A stretch of DNA of 64,000 nucleotides from AWTP1-13 sp963827545. GTDB lineage: Bacteria > Pseudomonadota > Alphaproteobacteria > Rhizobiales > Hyphomicrobiaceae. The translations under genes and the position numbers were made by a program. The notes below the pieces were generated by a model. That model ran no database searches. It was not told the origin of the DNA and saw only the letters and a program-made list of their open reading frames with translations. Of the stretch, positions 54,679 through 63,241 are shown piece by piece. The DNA is taken from assembly GCA_963827545.1 (NCBI GenBank), contig CAWHBI010000013.1:1-64000 (forward strand). The letters run 5' to 3'. Position 1 is the first letter of the stretch. Each line of letters begins with the position of its first letter.

Positions 54679-55416
54679 TTAGACTCCCAGGTACTGATGG
54701 ATGACCGGATCGTTCACGGTGAGCTGCGAAGCGGCCGCATGGTGCCGCACCGCGCCCTTCTCCATGAAGTAGATGCGCTGGCTGGCCTCCAGGGTGAGCG
54801 GCACGTTCTGCTCCACCAGCAGGATGGCCACGCCCTCCTTGTGCAGCACCTCGATGATCTGCCGGATCTGCGAGACCATGCGCGGCATCAGGCCCTCGGT
54901 GGGCTCATCCAGCAGGATGATCCTGGGCTCCAGCATCATGGCACGGGCGATGGCGAGCATCTGCTGCTCGCCGCCCGACAGTGTGCCGCCGGCCTGGCTG
55001 CGTCGCTCCGCCAGCACCGGGAAATAGGCGTAGACCTTGTCGAGCAGCGCCTGCTTCCTGGCGTCGCTCACGCCCGCCCGATCGAGACCGGTGCGCAGGT
55101 TCTCCATCACGGTGAGCAGCTTGAAGATGCGGCGGTCCTCGGGAACGTAGCCGATGCCGAGCCTGGCGAGCTTGTGCGGCGGCTGGCCCGTGATGGGCTG
55201 GCCCTGGAACGTCACCTTGCCCTCACTCGGGCTGACGAGCCCCATGATGCTCTTGAGCGTCGTGCTCTTGCCGACGCCGTTGCGCCCGAGCAGGCCCACC
55301 ACTTCGCCGGCCCCGACCTCGAGAGACACGCCATGCAAGATGTGGCTCTTGCCGTAGTAGGTGTGGATGTCCTCGACTTTGACGAGGGGCACAGTCGCTG
55401 TCCCGGGCTGGGTCAT
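54679..55416 (-). CDS. livF: Branched-chain-type ABC transporter ATPase LivF
   Basis: 245 residues. Walker A GRNGVGKST, PEDRRIFKLLTVMENL, signature LSGGEQQMLAIARAM, Walker B IILLDEPTEGLMP, VEQNV. ATG overlaps the livG stop by four bases. The operon diverges from a CoA-thioester catabolic cluster, so an aromatic or cyclic acid is a plausible substrate in place of amino acids. Confidence 0.93.
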   Translation of the reverse strand: MTQPGTATVPLVKVEDIHTYYGKSHILHGVSLEVGAGEVVGLLGRNGVGKSTTLKSIMGLVSPSEGKVTFQGQPITGQPPHKLARLGIGYVPEDRRIFKLLTVMENLRTGLDRAGVSDARKQALLDKVYAYFPVLAERRSQAGGTLSGGEQQMLAIARAMMLEPRIILLDEPTEGLMPRMVSQIRQIIEVLHKEGVAILLVEQNVPLTLEASQRIYFMEKGAVRHHAAASQLTVNDPVIHQYLGV

Positions 55417-56210
55417 GTCTTGAGGTACACCTCCAGCACGCGCGGGTTCTGCTGGATTTCGGCGGGCGTGCCCTCGGCCAGGACCTCGCCGTAGTGCAGC
55501 ACCGTGATCCGGTGCGCCAGCTCCATCACCACTTGCATGTCGTGCTCGACAATGAGGATGGTGAGGTTCTTGGCGATGCGGCGCACCAGCGCCATGGTGT
55601 CGTGCGTCTCGGGCGCACTCATGCCGGCCGTTGGCTCGTCGAGGCACAGGAGTTGCGGCTCGGTGGCGAGCGCAATGCCGATCTCGAGGTTGCGCTGCTC
55701 GCCATGCGAAAGGTTGGCCGCCAGCTCGTCTGCTTTAGCCGCCAAGCCGACAGATTGAAGCACCGCATCCGCCTTCTCCATGAGATCGCGGAAGTTGCGA
55801 TGGTGCGTGAGCATGCTCCAGCCGTGCCGGCGGGACTGGGCAGCGATGCGGACGTTCTCCAAGGTGGTGGCGTTGGGAAGGATGTTGGTGATCTGGTAGG
55901 AGCGCGCGATCCCCTTCTGGGAGATGCGGTTGGGCGGCAGCCCCGCAATATTCTCGCCGTTGAACAGGACGCGGCCGGACGTCGGCCGCAGCACACCTGT
56001 CAGGCAGTTGAAAAACGTGCTCTTGCCTGCGCCGTTTGGGCCGATGATGGCGCGGATCTCCTCGCGCCTGACCTCGAAATCGACATTGTTGAGCGCGGTC
56101 AGGCCGCCAAAACGGATGGTCAGGCCCTCGGTGCGGAGCACCGTAGCTGAGGCGTCCCCCCGGCCAGCAACGGCCGGGGGGTGCACGTCGAGGGAAGCGT
56201 CGGTGGTCAC
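55413..56210 (-). CDS. livG: Branched-chain-type ABC transporter ATPase LivG
   Basis: 265 residues. Walker A GPNGAGKSTFFNCLTG, long insertion between Q-loop and signature typical of LivG, NLSHGEQRNLEIGIAL, Walker B LLCLDEPTAGMSAPET, EHDMQVVM. ATG begins immediately after the livK stop. Confidence 0.93.
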   Translation of the reverse strand: MTTDASLDVHPPAVAGRGDASATVLRTEGLTIRFGGLTALNNVDFEVRREEIRAIIGPNGAGKSTFFNCLTGVLRPTSGRVLFNGENIAGLPPNRISQKGIARSYQITNILPNATTLENVRIAAQSRRHGWSMLTHHRNFRDLMEKADAVLQSVGLAAKADELAANLSHGEQRNLEIGIALATEPQLLCLDEPTAGMSAPETHDTMALVRRIAKNLTILIVEHDMQVVMELAHRITVLHYGEVLAEGTPAEIQQNPRVLEVYLKT

Positions 56211-57515
56211 TTAGGCGAACGTGCACGCCGACGGGAACATGGTTTGCTCCTTCGGGACCACGGAGACAATCTTGTGCTTTCCACCCTTGATCTCGAAGAT
56301 GAACTCACGAACGAAGGCCTGGTGATCCTCCTTGCGCAGCACCTTGTCGCCCTGCGGGAAGTCGTCGCCTTCCTTCATCTCCAGCCCTTCGAGCGCTGCG
56401 ATCAGCTTCATCGTGTCGCCGCGACCGCCGAAGCCGGACTTCTGGATGCCGAGCTTGAGGGCATTGATCGCCTCGAAGTTCGACTGCACGTAGCGGTCGG
56501 GCAGCGGACCGGAGGGGTCGATCTGCTTCAGGCGCGCCAGTGCCTCGTCGAAGAACTTCTTGTGTGAGGGCGTGTCGAGCGGCGCTTCCAACACCGGGAT
56601 GTAGCGGTTGATGCCGACGAAGCCCTCGATCTTGTTGCCGAGCGCCGGCAGATTCGTGGACTCGGCGATGGCGCCGTCACCCGCCCATTTGTACTTCTTG
56701 GTGAGGCCCAGATCATAAGCCTGGTTGCCGATGGTCACGCCGTCCCGGCCGAAGAAGATGCCGAACAGACCGTCGAAGTCGCCGGAGATCTTGGAGAGGA
56801 ACGGCGTCATGTCGGCCGTGCCGAGCGGGATGCCGGTGGTGCCCACCACCTCGCCGCCGGCCTTCTTGATCTGCTCGGCGTAGGCGTCGCGCGTCGACTG
56901 GCCCCAGGAGTAGTCGGCAAAGGCGATGTGCCACCTCTTGCCCATCTTGCCAACGAGGTGCGGGGCGAATGCCACGGCCTGGGCGGGCGCGTAGTCGAAC
57001 GGGCGGAAGGTGTACTTGTTGCACTTGCTGCCGGTGATGGTGGTGTCGAGGCACACGCTGATCATGTTGACGATCTTGTGCTCCTCCCAAACCGGCATGC
57101 AGGCGAGGCACACGTTGGAGAGGAAGCCGCCCACCTGTACGTCGATGTTGTCCTCGACCGCCAGCTTCTCGGCTTTGCGCCGCCCGACGTCGGGTTTGGA
57201 TTCATAATCCGCAACGATCAGCTCGATGGGCCGGCCGTTGATGCCGCCCGAACCGTTGATGCGGTCGACGGCCATCTGGACACCCACCAGCGCCGTCTTG
57301 CCACCGGCGGCGGCCGCGCCCGACAGCGGCTGCAGCGTGCCGATCTTGTACGGCTTGGCCTGGCCGAACGCCGCGCGCCAGGGCGCGGGCACCAGCATGG
57401 TCGCTCCGAGCGCGCCGGCGCTTGCCGCGCCATATCCGATGAAACGGCGGCGTGTGACCTTGCCGCCATACCAGAAGTCCCTAGCCCATTTCTGTGCTTT
57501 CCAGTCGTCAGCCAT
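56211..57515 (-). CDS. livK: Branched-chain-type ABC transporter substrate-binding protein LivK-like, Tat signal
   Basis: 434 residues. The N-terminus VTRRRFIGYGAASAGALGATML (from about 20) is a twin-arginine signal, unusual for this class. Periplasmic type I fold: IGTLQPLSGAAAAGGKTALVGVQMAVDRIN, FRPFDYAPAQAVAFAPHLV, AFADYSWGQSTRDAYAEQI. First gene of the operon. Ligand cannot be read from sequence; the neighbouring ligase and beta-oxidation genes hint at a carboxylic acid. Confidence 0.9.
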   Translation of the reverse strand: MADDWKAQKWARDFWYGGKVTRRRFIGYGAASAGALGATMLVPAPWRAAFGQAKPYKIGTLQPLSGAAAAGGKTALVGVQMAVDRINGSGGINGRPIELIVADYESKPDVGRRKAEKLAVEDNIDVQVGGFLSNVCLACMPVWEEHKIVNMISVCLDTTITGSKCNKYTFRPFDYAPAQAVAFAPHLVGKMGKRWHIAFADYSWGQSTRDAYAEQIKKAGGEVVGTTGIPLGTADMTPFLSKISGDFDGLFGIFFGRDGVTIGNQAYDLGLTKKYKWAGDGAIAESTNLPALGNKIEGFVGINRYIPVLEAPLDTPSHKKFFDEALARLKQIDPSGPLPDRYVQSNFEAINALKLGIQKSGFGGRGDTMKLIAALEGLEMKEGDDFPQGDKVLRKEDHQAFVREFIFEIKGGKHKIVSVVPKEQTMFPSACTFA

Positions 57516-57935
57516 GGCGAACTCTCCCTTCTGACTTCACGGTCGCTGCCGCGAGCGGTCGAACGGCGACCAGGTAATTTGCGCCCCATCTTGGCTTGGC
57601 GTTGCGGCAATTGCATCCGGAAACTCAGTCCGGTGCCGCGACCGCTTCGGAGGGCATCTTTCTTATTGAGGTAGTCTATTTTGCATTATGGTAGCCGAAG
57701 CCCGGCGCCCCAACAAGGGTCAGCTCGGGGTTTGGCGATGCACAGGAAGCAGTCAATCGGCGATCAGCATACGCTCATCGCGAGAATGCCCAGCGCTCGT
57801 CGGCAATCGGGCATGCAGGTTCGCTACAGGTTGGCCCTTGAGCAGCGGTGGCCGCGACTGTCTGCCGGGTCTATCCTGGGCTTGCAGCGGTAAGATTGAC
57901 GCTGCCCGAAGCCGGCAAGTTTGTGGAGAGAACGC
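57516..57935. other. 420-base divergent regulatory gap between livK and the catabolic genes
   Basis: Nothing coding recognised. An AT-rich stretch at about 57661-57695 contains TTGAGGTAG and TATTTTGCATTATGG and is the best promoter candidate for one or both operons. No regulator gene lies in the gap. Confidence 0.4.
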
Positions 57936-58716
57936 TTGGGCTACGAGACCATCCTTTACGCGGAAGACGGCCCTGTCGGCATCATCACGCTCAATCGGCC
58001 CGATGACGGCAACATGTTCACGCCCCTCATGTGTCACGAGGTGCGGGACTGCATTGACGATATCCGGCGCGAGACGCGCACCCGGGTGATCGTGCTCACC
58101 GGCGCGGGGGAAAAGTTCTTTTGCATCGGCGGACGCAAGGAAGACATGGAGAAGACCACCCTCTATGCCGGCACGTTGCCGACGCTCGAGATGTACGAGG
58201 CGATCGAGAAGCTGCAGAAGCCGGTGATCGCCTCGGTCAACGGCTTCGCGGTTGGCGGCGGCAACGTGCTGCAGATGCTGTGCGATCTCACCATCGCCAA
58301 GGAGAGCGCGGTGTTCCGCCAAGTGGGGCCCATGATGGGCTCGTTCGATGCCGGCTACGGCACCTGGTACCTGGAGGACCTGGTCGGCAAGAAGCGGGCG
58401 AAGGAGATTCTGGTTCCGCAATCCCAAGATCACCGCGCGCGAGGCCCTCGCCATGGGGCTCATCAACAAGGTTGTGCCGGACGCCGAGCTCAAGGCGGCC
58501 ACGTGGGAGTTCGCGCTGGAGATCACCGAGCGCGGCGCCTTTGCGCTCGCCTCCATCAAGGCTGCCTTCAACGCCCGCCATGGCGGCGTCTCGGGCCTCT
58601 CGCGCATGGCGCACGATCTCCTGCTGCGCGCCTATCTGGAGACGGACGAGAGCAAGGAGCTGTCGAAGGCGTTCGCTGAGAAGCGCAAGCCTGACCCGTC
58701 CAAGTTCGGCCACTAG
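57936..58716 (+). CDS. Crotonase-family ring hydrolase/synthase, BadI/MenB-like (frameshifted)
   Basis: About 260 residues when joined. The combination GGGNVLQMLCDLTIAKES, FRQVGPMMGSFDAGYGTWYLEDLVGKKRAKEIWF and the tail FAEKRKPDPSKFGH is that of naphthoate synthase MenB and of BadI, the 2-ketocyclohexanecarboxyl-CoA hydrolase. With no other men genes here, ring opening is the likelier role. An extra C near 58410 shifts the frame at AKEI. Start is TTG at 57936 (or 57921); GGAGAG lies five bases before 57936. Confidence 0.82.
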
Positions 58717-58731
58717 CCAGGCAGGTGAAGC

Positions 58732-60354
58732 GTGCGTCCGTTCCTCACGCTGCATCATCCCGCTGCTGCCCGGCGCTACTACGAGCAGGGCTTGTGGCGG
58801 TCGGACACGTTCTACGGTCTGCTGGCGCGGCACGCGGCGGAGCGGCCGGCGGCGACCGCACTCCAGGACGGCCGGCGCACGCTGACATGGAAGGATCTGC
58901 GCCACTGGGTCGATGGCGTCGCCGCCGATTTCAGGGCCCGCGGTCTCGTCGGTGGCGACCGCGTATCGATCTGGATGTCGAACCGTGCGGAGGCGATCGT
59001 CACGTTCCTCGCCTGCGCGCGCGAGGGGCTGGCCTGCAATCCCTCGCTGCATCGCACGTTCACCTGTGCCGAGATCGGCACGCTGCTCGATCGACTCGGT
59101 GCCCGGGTGCTTGTCACCGAGCCCGGCTGGGGTGCCGATCGGTCGGGCGCTGATCTCGATGCGGTGCTCGCGCGCATTCCATCGATCACGGCGGTCTGCA
59201 CACCGGAGAATTTTGCGCACCCTTCGCAAAGCAGGAATCCGCCGTGCACCGATCCGGATCGCGTGGCCTACCTCGCATTCACCTCGGGCACCACCGGAGT
59301 GCCGAAGTGCGTCATGCACTCGCACAACACGCTGCTCGCCAACGCGCGCGACATGGTGCGCGACTGGAGCCATGGCCCCGACACGGTGCTGCTCAGTCTC
59401 TCGCCGCTGTCGCATCACATTGCCTGGGTGGGGGTGGCGCAGTGGCTGCTGGCGGGCTGCCGGTTCGTGACCAACGACCCGCCGGCCGGCACGACCGCAC
59501 TCGACTGGATCGTCGAGACGGGCGCCACCTACGTCATGGGTGTGCCGACCCATGCCATGGACGTGTTGGCCGAGCAGAGGGCGCGCGGGCTCGAGCGGCT
59601 GGGACGCGTCGGCGTGTTCTACATGGCCGGCGCGCCGATCCCGCCGTCGGTGGCGGCGGCCTTCGTCGCGCAGGGCATCAAGCCGCAGAACATCTACGGC
59701 ATGACCGAGAGCTCCTCGCACCAGTACACGCATCCAGATGACGACGCCGATACCAGTGTGACCACCTGCGGCCGCGGCGGCCCTGCTTACGAGGTGCGCC
59801 TGTTCGACCCCGCCGATCGGGATCGGCCGGTAGAACCGGGCGAGGTGGGCGAGATCGGCGGGCGCGGGGCCGCTCTCATGCTCGGCTACTTCGACAACCA
59901 GGCTGCCACTGAAAAAAGCTTCAACCGCGACGGCTGGTTCATGTCCGGCGACCTGGGCGTGATGGACGAACGCGGCAACCTCGAGGTGGTGGGCCGGTCG
60001 AAGGACCTCATCATCCGCGGAGGGCACAACATCTATCCAGCCCATATCGAGGCGCTGGCGCTGCGGCACAATGAAGTCGTGCGCGTCGCCTGCCTGCCCG
60101 TTGCGGACGAGCGGCTGGGCGAGCGCGTGTGCATCGCGGTGGCAGGCAGCGTGGCGCCAGATGATCTGCTCGCACATCTGGCTCGCGAGGGCCTCTCCAA
60201 GTACGACATGCCGGAGTATTTTGTGCGCCTCGACGAGTTTCCACTGACGGCGAGCGGCAAGGTCCTCAAGCGCGAGCTGATCGAGATGGTCAAGCGCGGC
60301 GCGCTGACGCCGCAGCCGGTGCGCTTCGTAGGTTGGGTCGAGCGTCAGCGATGA
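58732..60354 (+). CDS. AMP-forming acyl-CoA synthetase/ligase
   Basis: 540 residues, ANL superfamily. AMP-binding motif YLAFTSGTTGVPKCVMHSHN at about 178-197, GMTESSSHQYTHPDDD, GYFDNQAATEKSFNRDGWFMSGDLGVMDERGNLEVVGRSKD, and catalytic Lys in TASGKVLKRELIE. Activates a carboxylic acid to the CoA ester, the expected first step of the cluster. GTG start after AGGTGAAGC. The last residues FVGWVERQR and the stop are read from repeat C3. Confidence 0.9.
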   Translation: MRPFLTLHHPAAARRYYEQGLWRSDTFYGLLARHAAERPAATALQDGRRTLTWKDLRHWVDGVAADFRARGLVGGDRVSIWMSNRAEAIVTFLACAREGLACNPSLHRTFTCAEIGTLLDRLGARVLVTEPGWGADRSGADLDAVLARIPSITAVCTPENFAHPSQSRNPPCTDPDRVAYLAFTSGTTGVPKCVMHSHNTLLANARDMVRDWSHGPDTVLLSLSPLSHHIAWVGVAQWLLAGCRFVTNDPPAGTTALDWIVETGATYVMGVPTHAMDVLAEQRARGLERLGRVGVFYMAGAPIPPSVAAAFVAQGIKPQNIYGMTESSSHQYTHPDDDADTSVTTCGRGGPAYEVRLFDPADRDRPVEPGEVGEIGGRGAALMLGYFDNQAATEKSFNRDGWFMSGDLGVMDERGNLEVVGRSKDLIIRGGHNIYPAHIEALALRHNEVVRVACLPVADERLGERVCIAVAGSVAPDDLLAHLAREGLSKYDMPEYFVRLDEFPLTASGKVLKRELIEMVKRGALTPQPVRFVGWVERQR

Positions 60355-60416
60355 CCCAACATGGAGCCACTTGCATCAAGGAGTGTTGGGTCTGCGCTTC
60401 GCTGGACCCAACCTAC
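60328..60416. repeat. Palindromic intergenic repeat, family C copy 3
   Basis: GTAGGTTGGGTCGAGCG ... CGCTGGACCCAACCTAC with inner ATGACCCAACATGG and GAGTGTTGGGTCT. Provides the end of the ligase gene and fills the gap to the hydratase gene. Confidence 0.85.
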
Positions 60417-60439
60417 ATGCGCAAGGAGGGCGTCGTCTG

Positions 60440-61207
60440 ATGGCGGTGGAACTTGCAACCCGAGACGAGTGCGCCGTGCTCACCCTCAATCGGCCCGAGG
60501 CGCTGAACGCGCTGTCGTTCGCGATCCTGCGCCGCATCGGCGCGGCTTTCGACGAGGTGGCGCAATCCAAGGCCCGGGCGCTCATCATCACCGGCGCCGG
60601 CACCAAGGCGTTCTGCGCCGGCGCCGACATCAAGGAGCTGCGCAACCGTGATCTGACGGCACAGAAGCGCGGCGCGGAGCTTGGCCAGGCCGTGTTCGGC
60701 AAGCTCGACACGCTGCCCATGCCTTCGATCGCGGCAATCAACGGCTTCGCCTTCGGCGGCGGGCTGGAGCTGGCATTGGCCTGCACCTTCCGCCTCGCCA
60801 CTCGCAACGCCAAGATGGGCCAGCCGGAGATCAAGCTTGGCCTGATCCCCGGCTACGGCGGCACGCAGCGGCTTCCCCGGGTGGTGGGCGAGGCCCGCGC
60901 GCTCGAGCTGATCATGACGGGCCGCACCGTGGGCGCCGAGGAGGCGGAACGCATCGGCCTTGTCAACCGGCTGGTGGATGGCGATGCGGTGGAGGCCGGC
61001 ATCGCCTTTGCGCGCGAGTTCATCGGCTATAGCCTGCCCGTGCTGGCGTTCGCGCGCGATGCGGTCAAGCGTGCCCTTGACGTACCGATCCACGAGGGCC
61101 TCAAGATCGAAGCGGACCTGTCCACGCTTGCTTTCCAGACCGACGACGCCAAGGAGGGCACGGCGGCATTCGAGGAGAAGCGCAAACCGAGGTTCCGAGA
61201 TGCGTAA
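60440..61207 (+). CDS. Enoyl-CoA hydratase
   Basis: 255 residues, crotonase fold. FCAGADIKELRNR, oxyanion-hole AINGFAFGGGLELALACTFRLA, catalytic Glu pair region MGQPEIKLGLIPGYGGTQRLPR, and tail EGTAAFEEKRKPRFRD. Hydrates an enoyl-CoA (BadK-like position in a ring-degradation scheme). ATG behind AAGGAGGG. Overlaps the following SDR gene by eight bases. Confidence 0.92.
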   Translation: MAVELATRDECAVLTLNRPEALNALSFAILRRIGAAFDEVAQSKARALIITGAGTKAFCAGADIKELRNRDLTAQKRGAELGQAVFGKLDTLPMPSIAAINGFAFGGGLELALACTFRLATRNAKMGQPEIKLGLIPGYGGTQRLPRVVGEARALELIMTGRTVGAEEAERIGLVNRLVDGDAVEAGIAFAREFIGYSLPVLAFARDAVKRALDVPIHEGLKIEADLSTLAFQTDDAKEGTAAFEEKRKPRFRDA

Positions 61208-61907
61208 GGGATTTATCCTGGTCACCGGATCGAACCGGGGCATCGGCGCAGCAATCGCGCGGGCGCTGGCGGCGGATGGAGCTCAGGTCGCCGGCCTCAG
61301 CCGCAGCGGCCAGACGGCCGCGGGCGAGGGGTTCGTCTGTGACGTGACTGACGAGGCGGTCATCGCCACGGCTGTGGCGGCCGTAGCCGCACGCGGGCCG
61401 ATCGCCGGGCTCGTCAACAATGCGGGCCTCTACGAGGAGAAGCGCAGCGACGAGCTGACGGCCGCGGATTTCGACCGGCTCATGCGCACCAATGCCACAT
61501 CGGTGGCGGTAGTGTCGCGCGAGGTCTACCCGCACCTGAGGCGCGTCGGTGGCGGGCTCATCGTCAACATCGGCTCGTTCTTCGACAAGATGGGCGTGGC
61601 CCGCAATCTCGCCTATTGCGCCTCGAAGGCGGCAGTGGGCGCCATCACCCGCTGTCTGGCGGTGGAGTGGGCAGGCGATGGCATCCGGCTCGTCAACGTG
61701 GCGCCGGGCTATATCGTCACCGACCTCAATCGCGCTTCCCTGTCGAAGAGCGAAGTGCAGCGCTGGCTGGAGCGGCGCATCCCGGTCGCGCGCCCCGGCA
61801 CGCCCGAGGAGGTGGCAACGCTGGTCGCCACCTTGTTCAAGTCGGAGATCGGCTTCCTGACGGGCGAGACCATCTACCTCGACGGCGGCCAGAGCCTGCA
61901 CCAATGA
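61200..61907 (+). CDS. Short-chain dehydrogenase/reductase (possible hydroxyacyl-CoA dehydrogenase)
   Basis: 235 residues. TGSNRGIGAAIARAL cofactor loop near 10-24, NNAG, Ser in NIGSFFDKMG, YCASK for YxxxK, and GETIYLDGGQSLHQ at the end. Context suggests oxidation of a hydroxyacyl-CoA (BadH-like role), but the sequence alone shows only a classical SDR. ATG lies within the end of the hydratase gene, indicating coupling. Confidence 0.87.
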   Translation: MRKGFILVTGSNRGIGAAIARALAADGAQVAGLSRSGQTAAGEGFVCDVTDEAVIATAVAAVAARGPIAGLVNNAGLYEEKRSDELTAADFDRLMRTNATSVAVVSREVYPHLRRVGGGLIVNIGSFFDKMGVARNLAYCASKAAVGAITRCLAVEWAGDGIRLVNVAPGYIVTDLNRASLSKSEVQRWLERRIPVARPGTPEEVATLVATLFKSEIGFLTGETIYLDGGQSLHQ

Positions 61908-61945
61908 GGGTCAACTGATATGGCTTCGACGTTCGCTGTGTGCGT

Positions 61946-62070
61946 CCCCTCCCCCCGCGTGGGGGAGGGACAGGGAGGGGGGGATGGCAGAACATCTGCC
62001 GTTGTGGTTCCCCCCACCCCTAACCCCTCCCCGTCATGTCGAAGACATGCCTCCGGCATGGGGGGAGGGG
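61946..62070. repeat. Palindromic intergenic repeat, family B copy 2
   Basis: Same order as copy 1: CCCCTCCCCCC hairpin, GGGGGGATGGCAGAACATCT, GGTTCCCCCCACCCCTAACC, terminal hairpin. Ends GGGGGAGGGGA two bases before the acyl-CoA dehydrogenase ATG and so supplies its Shine-Dalgarno. Confidence 0.85.
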
Positions 62071-62071
62071 A

Positions 62072-63241
62072 ATGAACGTCTTCGAGCGGCTCGAGCGCAG
62101 GCGCGCCTGGAACGAGGAGGAGCACGCGATCCTCGATGCGGTGCGGCGCGTGGCCGACGACGTGATCGCACCCAACGCTGCTGCATTCGACAGGAGCGGC
62201 GAGTTTCCTTGGAAGAACATCGAGGCTCTGAACGCCCTCGGCCTCAACGGCATCTTCGTGCCGGAGGCCTACGGCGGGCATCCGACGCGCTACGAGGTCT
62301 ATCTCGCGGTCGTGAAGATCATCTCGGAGGCGTGCGCCTCGACCGGCATCATCTACGCCACCACGTTTCATGGTCTGAAGCCCTTGATGGACTTCGGCAC
62401 GGATGCGCAAAAGAAGAGGCTGCTGCCTCGGATCGCCGCGGGCGGGCTCGGATCGCTCGCCATCACCGAGCCGAACGCCGGCTCCGATGCCACCGGTATG
62501 ACAACCCGTTTCACGCCCCAGGGCGATGACATCATCGTCGATGGTGGCAAGACATTCATCACCAGCGGCAACGTCGCCGACCTGCTGCTGGTGTTCGGCA
62601 AGTGGAGCGAGATTGACGATGCAAGGGCCTCGATCTCGGCGCTGATCGTGGAGAAGGACACGCCGGGGTTCACCATCGGACGGCTCGAGGACAAGATGGG
62701 GCTACGTGCCTCCTCGACTGCTGCGCTCGTGTTCGACAAGGCGCGTGTGCCGCGCGCCAACCTGTTCGGGCAGCCTGGCGATGGCTTGAAGATCCTGCTC
62801 GCCTCCCTCAATAAGTCGCGCCCCAGCATCGCGGCGCACGCGCTGGGCATCGCCACCGCGGCATTCAAGGATATGACGGCCTACATGAACACCCGCCGGC
62901 AGTCGGGCCGGCGCATCTCGGAGTTCCAGGGCAACCAGTTTCTGCTCGCCAACCTCGCGAGCGAGTTGGCCCTGTGCGAAACCTGGCTCGATTATGTTGC
63001 CGGCCTTGTCGATGACGGCGGCATCGACGACTTCGGCATCGAGGCCTCCATCGCCAAGCTCAGGGCCTCCGACCTCGCCATGCAGATGACCACCGAGGCC
63101 GTGCAGATGCACGGCGGCTACGGCTACATCCGCGATTATCGCGTCGAGCGGCTCATGCGCGACGCCAAGATCACGCAGATCTGGGAGGGCACCAACCAGG
63201 TGCACCGCCAGCTGATCGGACGGAGCTTCGTCGAGAAATGA
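62072..63241 (+). CDS. Acyl-CoA dehydrogenase
   Basis: 389 residues, FAD-dependent. LGSLAITEPNAGSDATGM, FITSGNVADLLLVFGK, MGLRASSTAALVFDKARVP, the C-terminal QMHGGYGYIRDYRVERLMRDAKITQIWEGTNQVHRQ with the usual Glu. Introduces the 2,3 double bond in an acyl-CoA, perhaps a cyclic one (AliB-like role). ATG start after GGGGGAGGGGA from repeat B2. Stop overlaps the next ATG. Confidence 0.93.
   Translation: MNVFERLERRRAWNEEEHAILDAVRRVADDVIAPNAAAFDRSGEFPWKNIEALNALGLNGIFVPEAYGGHPTRYEVYLAVVKIISEACASTGIIYATTFHGLKPLMDFGTDAQKKRLLPRIAAGGLGSLAITEPNAGSDATGMTTRFTPQGDDIIVDGGKTFITSGNVADLLLVFGKWSEIDDARASISALIVEKDTPGFTIGRLEDKMGLRASSTAALVFDKARVPRANLFGQPGDGLKILLASLNKSRPSIAAHALGIATAAFKDMTAYMNTRRQSGRRISEFQGNQFLLANLASELALCETWLDYVAGLVDDGGIDDFGIEASIAKLRASDLAMQMTTEAVQMHGGYGYIRDYRVERLMRDAKITQIWEGTNQVHRQLIGRSFVEK

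Noticed and set aside
57936..58716. Crotonase as MenB of menaquinone synthesis
   Set aside because: No other men genes are near and the flanking genes are a ligase and beta-oxidation enzymes; BadI-like ring opening fits the context better, though sequence alone does not exclude MenB.
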